Assembly (NCBI GenBank): GCA_964357385.1
Contig: CAYHKW010000051.1
Location: 1 to 7,989, forward strand
DNA from: JAHFJA01 sp964357385
Lineage (GTDB): Bacteria > Patescibacteriota > Patescibacteriia > JACQRZ01
Length of the DNA: 7,989 bases
Direction of reading: 5' to 3'
Shown here: one piece after another, positions 1-5,814 of the stretch
Position numbering within the stretch: the stretch's first letter is position 1
Layout of the letters: each line of letters opens with the position of its first letter
Made by a program: the position numbers and the translations under genes
Notes under the pieces: model-generated
The model's database searches: none
The model's input: the letters and a program-made list of their open reading frames with translations, nothing else
What the model was told of the DNA's origin: nothing

Positions 1-1264
1 TGCTTCCAAAAAGGAAGATAAAAATTACTGCGAGCGCAAATAGCCCTTTTGAAAGATTGGGGAGGGCTTTAAACCAATCAACGAAATAGGTAGGCCCTTG
101 TTCTTTGAGCTTGCTATAAAAGTTCGTAACATTGTTGATTGCAGGCATGATAATTTTTTTTGCTCTCGGTGCCTTGTCCAATGAAATTTGTTTAACTACC
201 GGTATGGGGTTCTTATAATTTTTCTTTACAATATTAGCGCTCTTTTTTGCTGTGATCGACATACTTTTACTCCAACCTTTGAGTGTTTTGGTGTGTTTTT
301 TGTAGTCAACATTCTTGATATTGTTTCGCAGTGCCTGGGCGGGTTTAATGAGGTGGTGTACCATAAAATTTCCGACCTGTTCCCTCATGTGACCCACCAT
401 AGCAGGAGATAAGATGTTCTGTGTATTCTTTTGTTGTTCAACCAGCTCATTGATAGAATCGTCGGAACGGGTTTGGCGATGTGAACCTCTCATGTCTGAA
501 ACATCGGATTCCTGGAGGGAAAGCAAGAGTGCATTAAAGTCTGCATTTTCATTTGCTTTGCCAAGGAGGTTGTAGAGATATTTGCTGACGTGATCAAAAG
601 GGTAACTGGTCACAATCTGTTTGACTTGATCAATGGGAATATAGTCATTAAAGCGCGCATTGCACACGACTAATGTACTACCAGGAATTGCAAATGTTCC
701 TGCAATAACATTGGTAAATAATTTTTTAGCATCCATCGATCGCTCTTGATTCTGTTCATCAGTAACAGAGACGGCAGAATAATGAGAAAAGGTACCGTTG
801 CGGGAAACAGGATAGAGCATATATGCCTTAATGGCATTGCCGGTGCTCGTAAGAAAAAGATCTTCACCTGAAATAACACCAATCAATAAGGAAATACGAG
901 TCCGGTCAATGATGGCACGACCAGTTAATGTATCTTGCATTTCTTCAATCATGCTCACGATATGGTCGTTGGCATATTGCAATGCATTTTCAAATAAAAA
1001 TTCTGATGCCCCAATCGCCGCTTCGCTATTAAGTTTTGAACCGTTTTCTTGTGCGCGATAATAGAAGTCAAGAATGTGTTTGACGATGCGTTCGATGATG
1101 GTTTGATATGCTTCGCTCGATGAGCGAATTTGAAAGATACCAAATACCGTATCCGATTGAGGATTGTGTTCGTCGAGCCGTTCTGAGAATACATAACAGA
1201 GCTCATCACTTTGGGTTCCCGGTATTGATATTTTTGCTACGGAAAGCCTGGTTTTCTTGGTCAT
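1..1264 (-). CDS. PPM-phosphatase-like protein with C-terminal membrane segment (N-terminal 421 aa, 3' end outside window)
   Basis: One frame is open without a stop from ATG at 1264 down to the window edge, giving 421 codons that start MTKKTRLSVA. Residues about 1-250 look like a degenerate PPM/PP2C-type fold: a strand pair LLIGVISGEDLFLTSTGNA (126-143), and later FTNVIAGTFAIPGSTLVV (183-200) followed by a helix near NDYIPIDQVK. This pattern recalls CPR proteins annotated as PPM-type phosphatase domain proteins. I do not see the canonical metal-binding aspartate motifs, so catalysis is doubtful. Residues 251-400 are a polar, lysine-rich linker. Residues 405-421 (GLFALAVIFIFLFG) begin a membrane helix cut by the window edge, so the large N-terminal part is probably cytoplasmic. 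No good Shine-Dalgarno precedes the start; it was chosen because it is the first ATG downstream of a plausible promoter. Openness of the frame is seen; the family is inferred. Confidence 0.75.
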   Translation of the reverse strand, partial: MTKKTRLSVAKISIPGTQSDELCYVFSERLDEHNPQSDTVFGIFQIRSSSEAYQTIIERIVKHILDFYYRAQENGSKLNSEAAIGASEFLFENALQYANDHIVSMIEEMQDTLTGRAIIDRTRISLLIGVISGEDLFLTSTGNAIKAYMLYPVSRNGTFSHYSAVSVTDEQNQERSMDAKKLFTNVIAGTFAIPGSTLVVCNARFNDYIPIDQVKQIVTSYPFDHVSKYLYNLLGKANENADFNALLLSLQESDVSDMRGSHRQTRSDDSINELVEQQKNTQNILSPAMVGHMREQVGNFMVHHLIKPAQALRNNIKNVDYKKHTKTLKGWSKSMSITAKKSANIVKKNYKNPIPVVKQISLDKAPRAKKIIMPAINNVTNFYSKLKEQGPTYFVDWFKALPNLSKGLFALAVIFIFLFGS

Positions 1265-1296
1265 ACCGCGAGTACTATTTACGGATTTCAAGAATC

Positions 1297-1324
1297 AGTA
1301 TACTATAGGAACGATTAATTGCAA
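1297..1324 (-). promoter_or_regulatory. Candidate sigma70-type promoter for the leftward gene
   Basis: On the minus strand TTGCAA (1324-1319) and TATACT (1302-1297) are separated by 16 bases. Transcription would start near 1290, giving a leader of about 26 bases before ATG 1264. The same AT-rich stretch also reads TATACT on the plus strand (1299-1304), so the divergent intergenic region may serve both genes, though the plus strand lacks a recognisable -35. Confidence 0.5.
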
Positions 1325-1375
1325 TAAACACCTGCTTCATACATTTATTCAAGAGGTGACTTGCCCCACAGACCT

Positions 1376-2050
1376 ATGAACATGCTTGAACAAATCTTTG
1401 GATCACGTACGAGAACTAAGCTTTTAAAGCTCTTTTTAACTAATCCCCGCCAGGCATTTTATATCCGAGAACTCACTCGAGTGATTGATACACAAATAAA
1501 CTCAGTACGCCGAGAACTCACTAATTTGGAAGATTGCGGACTTATTGTTACCGTCACGGAAGAAGAAGCAAAACAAAGCAAAGAGCAGGATGATCCCGCT
1601 CGCACCTCACGACTGTTGTTTGGTGGCAAAGAGATTGTCGAAGACATTATTGAGGATAAAAGCGATAAGCAAATAAAAAAATATTACCGTGCTGACCCAG
1701 ATTTTGTTTTATTTAAAGAACTTAAGTCGTTGTTTGATAAAAGTCCCTTAATTGTTGAACGCGATCTTTCTCGCGTAATTCATGATATGGGAACAATCGA
1801 ATATGCTCTTTTGACGGGATTTTTTGTCGGTGAGACTAATTCTCCTGTTGATATCCTCCTTATTGGTGATGTGGATAAGCCCTTGTGGGAGGCTAGTATA
1901 AAGAAGGTTGAGCAAGAATTAGAACGAGAACTCAAATACACCTCAATGACCATTGAGGAGTTTAAATTGCGAAAAAGCGTAACTGACCGATTTTTGTTCA
2001 CTGTCTTAGAGGGTCCAAAGAAAGTGTTGATCAATAAACTGACAAAGTAG
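1376..2050 (+). CDS. Winged-helix transcriptional regulator with C-terminal nucleotidyltransferase-like domain
   Basis: 224 aa from ATG 1376. Residues 4-60 (LEQIFGSRTRTKLLKLF, then FYIRELTRVI and INSVRRELTNLEDCGLI) are a typical winged helix-turn-helix that should bind DNA. Residues 61-100 are a charged linker. Residues about 125-224 resemble a minimal nucleotidyltransferase fold, with the glycine-rich turn and first strand at TGFFVGETNSPVDILLIGDV (148-167). The usual paired acidic residues (DxD) are reduced to a single Asp in SPVDIL, so I infer a non-catalytic, possibly sensory domain. This two-domain layout is common in CPR genomes. The start is uncertain: TTG 1361, ATG 1376 and ATG 1382 are in frame. 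AGAGGTG at 1352-1358 is too close to 1361 and rather far from 1376. ATG 1376 is preferred because conserved residues begin right after it. Target genes are unknown. Confidence 0.85.
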   Translation: MNMLEQIFGSRTRTKLLKLFLTNPRQAFYIRELTRVIDTQINSVRRELTNLEDCGLIVTVTEEEAKQSKEQDDPARTSRLLFGGKEIVEDIIEDKSDKQIKKYYRADPDFVLFKELKSLFDKSPLIVERDLSRVIHDMGTIEYALLTGFFVGETNSPVDILLIGDVDKPLWEASIKKVEQELERELKYTSMTIEEFKLRKSVTDRFLFTVLEGPKKVLINKLTK

Positions 2051-2071
2051 GGGATACCCAAATCGGTGTCG

Positions 2072-2080
2072 TGCTATACT
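2072..2080 (+). promoter_or_regulatory. Extended -10 promoter element, near-leaderless
   Basis: TGCTATACT matches an extended -10 box (TGn plus TATACT at 2075-2080). No -35 is recognisable at the usual distance. The A of ATG 2087 lies 7 bases after the box, where transcription would normally begin, so the message of the next gene may be leaderless. Confidence 0.45.
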
Positions 2081-2086
2081 TGCTCT

Positions 2087-2719
2087 ATGCATCCACTGTT
2101 GGAAACTTTGACGCTGGATGACCATGAAGACGTGGTGGAAATATTTCGCACCGATAATGGTCCCATGATTCGTCTGTTGTTGATTGATGTACTAATTGTT
2201 TTAGTGCTCTTTTTTTTCATAACTCCATTGTTTCGAGCAGGACCCTGGGGAGTGGGGGTGTTTTTGTTGGGGCTACTGCTATGTGGTTTGTTGGGATGGC
2301 GAGCAGTGATTAAGTGGATGGGTAGCATATGTGTGGCAAGTACTGCGCGAGTTATTGTTATTGAGCGTACAGGATTTTGGGCAAAAAAATTTCGCGAAAT
2401 TGCCTATAAAGAAATTGTACATACCCAATACACTAAAAAAGGCCCTGTAAATACATGGCGGGATATCGGGAGCGTTCAATGTATGGTAAAATCTACTACA
2501 AGTCTGTTTTCTATTGATCATGTTGTGCATCCCCAGCGTCTATTGGAAATCATCGGTACTTATACAACATTTTCTTCCTCACCTCAGATGCCAATATCTT
2601 CTGTGTCTCATGAGCCTGTTCGTCCGTTATTTTCTCATCAGAATATCCCGATCCCCGCTGAGATAAAAAAGAAAGTACCCCCATCAGTGGATGAATATTG
2701 GGATCGCATGCAATCATAA
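2087..2719 (+). CDS. Membrane protein with bacterial PH-like domain
   Basis: 210 aa from ATG 2087. An in-frame GTG at 2066 would add seven residues, but it lies upstream of the -10 element and has no ribosome binding site. Two membrane helices lie close together: residues about 28-49 (LLLIDVLIVLVLFFFITPLF) and 54-75 (WGVGVFLLGLLLCGLLGW). They are followed by a beta-rich domain (about 80-158) with repeated strands such as ARVIVIERTGFW, REIAYKEIVHTQY and GSVQCMVKSTTSLFSIDHV, ending in a helix HPQRLLEIIGTY. This is the arrangement of bacterial PH-like (YdbT/DUF304-type) proteins. The C-terminal 50 residues are polar and end in a short conserved-looking SVDEYWDRMQS. The domain is probably cytoplasmic; its ligand is unknown. 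It lies 36 bases after the regulator and 24 before the septum gene. The fold assignment rests on pattern, not alignment. Confidence 0.75.
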   Translation: MHPLLETLTLDDHEDVVEIFRTDNGPMIRLLLIDVLIVLVLFFFITPLFRAGPWGVGVFLLGLLLCGLLGWRAVIKWMGSICVASTARVIVIERTGFWAKKFREIAYKEIVHTQYTKKGPVNTWRDIGSVQCMVKSTTSLFSIDHVVHPQRLLEIIGTYTTFSSSPQMPISSVSHEPVRPLFSHQNIPIPAEIKKKVPPSVDEYWDRMQS

Positions 2720-2720
2720 T

Positions 2721-2739
2721 TACCCCAAAGGGGTATACT
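2721..2739 (+). promoter_or_regulatory. Inverted repeat covering the ribosome binding site, with a -10-like box
   Basis: TACCCC (2721-2726), loop AAA, GGGGTA (2730-2735) is a perfect 6-bp hairpin in the short gap between two genes. The right arm contains AAAGGGG (2727-2733), the only Shine-Dalgarno-like sequence for ATG 2744 at a spacing of 10, so the hairpin would hide it. There is no following T-run, so it is not a terminator. TATACT at 2734-2739 overlaps the arm and could be a -10 box four bases before the ATG. Confidence 0.5.
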
Positions 2740-2743
2740 TGGT

Positions 2744-3256
2744 ATGAAATTTGTTCCCCCTTTTTTAAATAACATTCTTCACTACGCGAAACATCCGCGT
2801 AATTTAGTTTCTTCAAAAATTGCGTTGTATGGGATTGGCGCACTGGCATTATTTTTTGCCTATCAAACAGCACAGGTTGCCATCAAGCGCCATCAAACAG
2901 AGCAAGACATACAGACATTTGAAAAACAAGTCGCTGATTTGCAGCGCACACAAGGGAGTTTGCAAGAATTGAACCAGTTCTTAGAAACTGATTTTTTTGC
3001 TGAAAAAGAAGCGCGACTCAAGTTGGGAATGCAACGTCCTGGAGAGGAGGTGGTTGTTTTGACTGGCAAAGAGAACATACAAGAACCGACACTACCCAAT
3101 GATGCGCAGAGCGATTCCAAAAAAATATCAAAACAAGATTCTAATGGATCCGTATCAACCAGTCAATCAGCATCTTCAGAAGAAAAAGAGCGTAAAGAAA
3201 AAAGCAATCCCGAAAAGTGGTGGGATTACTTTTTTGTACCTGATTCAAAAAAATGA
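2744..3256 (+). CDS. DivIC/FtsB-family septum formation initiator-like protein
   Basis: 170 aa bitopic protein. A short basic cytoplasmic N-terminus is followed by one membrane helix (residues about 24-46, KIALYGIGALALFFAYQTA), a coiled-coil-type stretch (47-80, TEQDIQTFEKQVADLQRTQG and on), and the FFAEKEARLKLGMQRPGEEV segment (84-103) characteristic of the DivIC/FtsB family. In this family the protein bridges FtsL and FtsQ-like partners at the division site. A low-complexity Ser/Lys/Glu linker (about 110-154) leads to a terminal PEKWWDYFF motif (156-164) also seen in CPR relatives. The protein is longer than E. coli FtsB (about 103 aa) because of this tail. The gene ends in TGA. Its start is supported by AAAGGGG ten bases upstream, inside a hairpin. 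ftsEX, two tRNA genes further on, fits a division role. Confidence 0.8.
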   Translation: MKFVPPFLNNILHYAKHPRNLVSSKIALYGIGALALFFAYQTAQVAIKRHQTEQDIQTFEKQVADLQRTQGSLQELNQFLETDFFAEKEARLKLGMQRPGEEVVVLTGKENIQEPTLPNDAQSDSKKISKQDSNGSVSTSQSASSEEKERKEKSNPEKWWDYFFVPDSKK

Positions 3257-3274
3257 TATGATGGCAAGTGAATA

Positions 3275-3347
3275 AGCCGATGGTGGGAATCGGACCCACG
3301 ACCTTTGCTTTACGAAAGCACTGCTCTACCAACTGAGCTACATCGGC
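3275..3347 (-). tRNA. tRNA-Thr (anticodon CGT)
   Basis: Reading the minus strand, GCCGATG at the 5' end pairs with CATCGGC at the 3' end (7 bp). The D-stem is GCTC/GAGC, the anticodon loop TTCGTAA contains CGT (complement at 3312-3314), and the T-stem is GTGGG/CCCAC. The 27-43 pair is G-A, as I recall also for E. coli tRNA-Thr(CGT). Discriminator is T; CCA is not encoded. The T-loop reads TCCGATT, with C where U55 is expected. It reads codon ACG and follows tRNA-Gly by 32 bases, probably on one transcript. Confidence 0.95.
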
Positions 3348-3379
3348 ATATAATTCTCGACACCCTTAAATCAATATGG

Positions 3380-3450
3380 AGCGGGATACGGGAATCGGAC
3401 CCGTGCCTCAACCTTGGGAAGGTCGCGTTGTACCATTCAACTAATCCCGC
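3380..3450 (-). tRNA. tRNA-Gly (anticodon CCC)
   Basis: On the minus strand the acceptor GCGGGAT pairs with ATCCCGC, the D-stem is GTTG/CAAC, the anticodon stem CGACC/GGTTG encloses TTCCCAA (anticodon CCC, codon GGG), and the T-stem is ACGGG/CCCGT. The discriminator is T (U73), as usual for bacterial tRNA-Gly. CCA is not encoded. The T-loop is TCCGATT, carrying C instead of U at position 55, the same change as in the neighbouring tRNA-Thr. Confidence 0.95.
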
Positions 3451-3470
3451 CAGTACGAACGGTAATAGGC

Positions 3471-3478
3471 ATTATAAT
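3471..3478. promoter_or_regulatory. Palindromic divergent -10 box between the tRNA genes and ftsE
   Basis: ATTATAAT contains TATAAT on the plus strand (3473-3478, 33 bases before the ftsE ATG) and TATAAT on the minus strand (3476-3471, 21 bases before the tRNA-Gly 5' end). A weak minus-strand -35 (TTATTT, complement of 3493-3498) lies 16 bases away. No good plus-strand -35 is visible. The minus promoter for the tRNA pair is the more credible of the two. Confidence 0.4.
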
Positions 3479-3510
3479 AGACTACCGCCATAAAATAATC
3501 AACTGCCGCT

Positions 3511-4191
3511 ATGATCCGCTTTGAAAACGTTACAAAACTATACCCGCCTAATGTTCCTGCCCTCAGTGATGTGAATCTCCACATCACGCCGGGGGAATTT
3601 GTTTTTATCGTAGGCCAAAGTGGGGCAGGGAAGACCACGCTCGCAAAAATGCTTACCGCTGAGGAACGCCCCTCAAAAGGAAAGATTGTTATCGGTGACT
3701 GGGATATCACACGGATTCATCGTCGCGATGTACCTGCATTGCGTCGCCAAATCGGCGTTATTTTTCAAGATTTTAAACTCCTTCCTAAAAAAACAGTGTT
3801 TGAAAATGTGGCGTTTGCATTAGAAGTGTGCGGTGCCCCTGTTTCGCGCATAAGTACGGTTGTCCCTCAAGTCCTGAAAATAGTTGGTCTTGAGGAAAAA
3901 CATCATCGCTATCCTCGCCAGCTTTCTGGTGGTGAACAGCAACGAGTTGCGATTGCACGCGCACTGGTCCATCGTCCAAAAATTCTTATTGCTGATGAGC
4001 CTACGGGTGATTTGGATGCTATCACTGCAAAAAGTATTGTTGATCTTCTTACAAAGATTAATGAATTTGGGACCACGCTCTTATTCGTGACGCATAATCG
4101 TGATATAGTGAATATGTTGAAAAAACGGGTGATCACGGTTGAAGGGGGGACGGTAGTCGCCGACAAAGAAGGGGGAAAATACATTTTGTAA
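3511..4191 (+). CDS. ftsE: Cell division ATP-binding protein FtsE
   Basis: 226 aa, the normal FtsE length. It is the cytoplasmic ATPase of the FtsEX complex, which in other bacteria couples ATP hydrolysis at the septum to periplasmic activation of peptidoglycan hydrolases. All ABC motifs are intact: Walker A GQSGAGKTT (35-43), Q-loop VIFQDFKLLP with Gln86, signature LSGGEQQRVAIARAL (138-152), Walker B ILIADEPTGDLD (158-169) with catalytic Glu163, and H-loop His195 in FVTHN. The FQDFKLLP sequence after the Q-loop is typical of FtsE. There is no Shine-Dalgarno before ATG 3511. A TATAAT lies 33 bases upstream, so the leader would be short. The gene ends three bases before ftsX, indicating a translationally coupled operon. 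Confidence 0.97.
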   Translation: MIRFENVTKLYPPNVPALSDVNLHITPGEFVFIVGQSGAGKTTLAKMLTAEERPSKGKIVIGDWDITRIHRRDVPALRRQIGVIFQDFKLLPKKTVFENVAFALEVCGAPVSRISTVVPQVLKIVGLEEKHHRYPRQLSGGEQQRVAIARALVHRPKILIADEPTGDLDAITAKSIVDLLTKINEFGTTLLFVTHNRDIVNMLKKRVITVEGGTVVADKEGGKYIL

Positions 4192-4194
4192 ATT

Positions 4195-5115
4195 ATGTTT
4201 GTAAATATCACTCGTGTTGTAAAATTTGCATTCCAAAACTTTTGGCGAAACTTTTGGCTCTCCATCGTTACCATATCTATTATCACCTTATCATTCTTGT
4301 CGGTGAATTTTTTTATTTTTACCAATGCGCTGGTGGATACCGCCATGCATGCAATTGAAGATCGAGTCAATATCACCGTCAATTTTAAAACATCAGCATC
4401 TGAACCAAGCATACTGGCACTGAAGGACGTCGTATCAAAAAGTGAATATGTTGAAAGTGTTGAGTATATTTCAAAGGAAAGCGCATTTGAACGGTTTCGA
4501 GCAAAAAAAGAAATGGAAGGAAATACTATTATTACAGAATCACTCGATCAGTTTGAAGAAAATCCTTTGTTTGCAAGCTTGCTCATTAAAGCCAAGGATA
4601 TTCACTATTATCCTGCGATCACACAGCTTTTGAATCAAAGTAAGTATGAGCCACTCATTGAAAAAACCAATCTCAATGACAAAAGTGTAGTGATCAGCAA
4701 ATTGAGTACCCTCAAAGAGCGGGTGAAGCAAGTTGGCTTGGTTATCAATATTTTCTTTGGCGCTATTGCGGTATTGATCGTCTATAACACTATTCGCATT
4801 ACCATTTATACGAGAAAAGACGAGATTGGCATTATGAAGCTGGTGGGGGGGAGTAATTGGTATATTCGAGCACCGCTGGTCTTAGAAAGCGTTATTTACA
4901 GTGTTGTGGCTCTGATCTTGACCATTATCATCATTTATCCACTACTGGGCATTTTTCAACCCTACACCAGTAATTATTTTGATGGTCAGGCATTTGACAT
5001 TTTGGCCTATTTCAGTAACAATTTCTTTACCATTTTTGGCTATCAGTTGTTGGCATCGGTAGCTCTGAATGTTGCCAGCAGTGCTCTGGCGATAGGGCGG
5101 TATTTGAAGGTGTAA
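4195..5115 (+). CDS. ftsX: Cell division permease-like protein FtsX
   Basis: 306 aa four-pass membrane partner of FtsE. A cytoplasmic N-terminus carries basic/aromatic residues (FAFQNFWRNFWLS). TM1 is at about 22-44. The extracytoplasmic domain (about 45-178) is the region that recruits or activates cell-wall hydrolases in other species. TM2 (179-201), TM3 (228-251) and TM4 (278-301) complete the permease fold. The cytoplasmic loop after TM2 carries RKDEIGIMKLVGGSNWYIRAP (207-227, first 20 shown as RKDEI..LVGGS), the FtsX signature that contacts FtsE. It starts three bases after the ftsE stop. The A/G-rich stretch at 4166-4175 is too distant to be a proper ribosome binding site, so coupling to ftsE is likely. 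tRNA-Gln follows 15 bases after its stop and may be co-transcribed. Confidence 0.96.
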   Translation: MFVNITRVVKFAFQNFWRNFWLSIVTISIITLSFLSVNFFIFTNALVDTAMHAIEDRVNITVNFKTSASEPSILALKDVVSKSEYVESVEYISKESAFERFRAKKEMEGNTIITESLDQFEENPLFASLLIKAKDIHYYPAITQLLNQSKYEPLIEKTNLNDKSVVISKLSTLKERVKQVGLVINIFFGAIAVLIVYNTIRITIYTRKDEIGIMKLVGGSNWYIRAPLVLESVIYSVVALILTIIIIYPLLGIFQPYTSNYFDGQAFDILAYFSNNFFTIFGYQLLASVALNVASSALAIGRYLKV

Positions 5116-5130
5116 AGCAAGGTAGGTTAA

Positions 5131-5201
5131 TGCGGGATCGTCTAATGGTAGGACTCCAGATTTTGGATCTGGCTATCAAGGTTCGAGCCCTTGTCCCGCA
5201 G
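5131..5201 (+). tRNA. tRNA-Gln (anticodon TTG)
   Basis: Acceptor TGCGGGA (5131-5137) pairs with TCCCGCA (5194-5200). The D-arm is GTCT/GGAC, the anticodon stem CCAGA/TCTGG encloses TTTTGGA with TTG at 5163-5165 (codon CAA), and the T-stem is CAAGG/CCTTG around a normal TTCGAGC loop. Discriminator is G; CCA is not encoded. It follows ftsX closely, with no convincing promoter of its own, and is followed by an intrinsic terminator. Its 3' half overlaps, antisense, the reading frame of a recombinase remnant. Confidence 0.96.
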
Positions 5202-5221
5202 TTCTGTGTATATGCTATACG

Positions 5222-5252
5222 AAATGCGCCCTTCGGGCGTGTTTTTTATTTT
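5222..5252 (+). terminator. Intrinsic terminator after tRNA-Gln
   Basis: CGCCC (5227-5231), TTC, GGGCG (5235-5239) form a strong stem, extended outward by G-U and A-T pairs, followed by GTTTTTTATTTT. It would end the ftsE-ftsX-tRNA-Gln transcript. Confidence 0.85.
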
Positions 5253-5351
5253 GGGATCCAATGGGCCCACCCCCACGGAATCCTTGAATTCAAACACAAA
5301 TTCAAATGGTTTCTTAAAATCCAAACCAAGCCCTCGATCAGAAATTATGTG

Positions 5352-5462
5352 GTTCGAGCCAAGTTTTTTGAGAAAATCTTTTTTTTCGAAAAGATTTTCG
5401 TTCCGAGCCACTGTTTCCCCTTCACTGCAACGAAAAAAGAACTGTTTGGAAAGTTCGAGCCA
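5352..5462. repeat. Three spaced copies of GTTCGAGCCA and an 11-bp inverted repeat
   Basis: GTTCGAGCCA occurs at 5352-5361 and 5453-5462, with a one-base-longer variant GTTCCGAGCCA at 5400-5410, spaced 48 and 53 bases. The first nine bases also occur in the tRNA-Gln T-arm (5181-5189). In the recombinase-like frame the copies fall in different reading phases, so they are not a protein repeat. Between the first two lies GAAAATCTTTT (5372-5382) / AAAAGATTTTC (5389-5399), a perfect 11-bp inverted repeat with a 6-base loop. Confidence 0.5.
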
Positions 5463-5488
5463 TCTATTGCCCTTTTCTCCAAAATCCA

Positions 5489-5519
5489 TTGACAAACTGC
5501 CCTTGTTAGGGTAGTTTTT
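5489..5519 (+). promoter_or_regulatory. TTGACA box overlapping a terminator-like hairpin upstream of the small-protein operon
   Basis: AAACTGCCCT (5494-5503), loop TGTT, AGGGTAGTTT (5508-5517) form a 10-bp stem with one G-U pair, followed by TTG. It resembles an intrinsic terminator. TTGACA (5489-5494) overlaps its left edge and shares ATTGACAAA with the clear promoter at 6490; at 17 bases downstream there is only TAGTTT. It could be a promoter with a palindromic spacer, or a terminator insulating the operon. Confidence 0.5.
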
Positions 5520-5555
5520 GTCATATCAGATATTCATGTAAAAGGAGTAAACACA

Positions 5556-5792
5556 ATGCATCAAAAAGCATTTTTAGTCGGTACCCATAGGTATTCATTT
5601 CAAGCGGGCAAGTATGCCGAAATTCTAGGAGTACGATTCGTCGCTCCTGAAGGGCTGGAATCTCGTGCTTGTTATCACGTTCGTTTTGAAAATGGTCAGG
5701 AGGATGACATTGCCATTTCAGACTCAATTAACTTTGAGATTATTTCAGAAGCGGATGTAAAAGCAGGAAAAATTCCTCAGGTCGTACATTAA
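5556..5792 (+). CDS. Small conserved hypothetical protein (78 aa)
   Basis: A strong ribosome binding site AAAGGAG (5541-5547) sits 8 bases before ATG 5556. The product is a soluble 78-residue protein with no signal peptide or membrane segment. It reads as a small beta-rich domain: YSFQAGKYAEILGVRFV (13-29), ACYHVRFENGQEDDIAISD (38-56), then FEIISEADVKAGKIPQV at the end. Similar small proteins with GEPAEIIGV and CFHVRF motifs occur in CPR genomes as hypotheticals; I know no function. The acidic QEDDIAISD turn may bind a metal or partner, but this is speculation. It is followed after 22 bases by a second small gene with its own ribosome binding site and one shared terminator, so the two form an operon. 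Confidence 0.8.
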   Translation: MHQKAFLVGTHRYSFQAGKYAEILGVRFVAPEGLESRACYHVRFENGQEDDIAISDSINFEIISEADVKAGKIPQVVH

Positions 5793-5814
5793 GGGTAAAT
5801 AAGGGAGAAAACAA

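Larger units (their letters stand above)
5142..5495 (-). pseudogene. C-terminal remnant of a serine site-specific recombinase, ending antisense to tRNA-Gln
   Basis: A minus-strand frame of about 117 codons (first possible start TTG 5495; upstream stop near 5528) contains NRWLELSKQFFF, then FEKKDFLKKLGSNHIISD, then LDFKKPFEF. This resembles the C-terminal coiled-coil end of large serine recombinases in CPR genomes, where I recall a WLELA...KREIL..LGSNL.LKDKKL....KPFEL pattern. The catalytic serine domain and zinc ribbon are absent; full proteins are roughly 500 aa. The recombinase-like part covers about 5290-5475. The frame then runs through the terminator and antisense through tRNA-Gln before stopping at 5142. 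Recombinase genes abutting a tRNA 3' end are typical of integrated elements, so I read this as the decayed end of one inserted at tRNA-Gln. Family recognition is from memory; two plus-strand frames over the same stretch are also open. Confidence 0.55.

Noticed and set aside
188..1209. Short plus and minus frames inside the leftward gene
   Set aside because: The single minus frame from 1264 is open for 421 codons with natural protein composition; the others are shadows without start signals.
3254..3270. Possible recoding of TGA as glycine, known in some CPR groups
   Set aside because: Reading through TGA at 3254-3256 gives only a few codons before another TGA and runs into antisense tRNA; the ftsB-like protein ends naturally here.
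5130..5514. Two plus-strand frames of more than 100 codons starting at or in tRNA-Gln
   Set aside because: They start at or inside a tRNA, cross its terminator, lack a ribosome binding site and show no family resemblance; the minus frame has the recombinase-like sequence.
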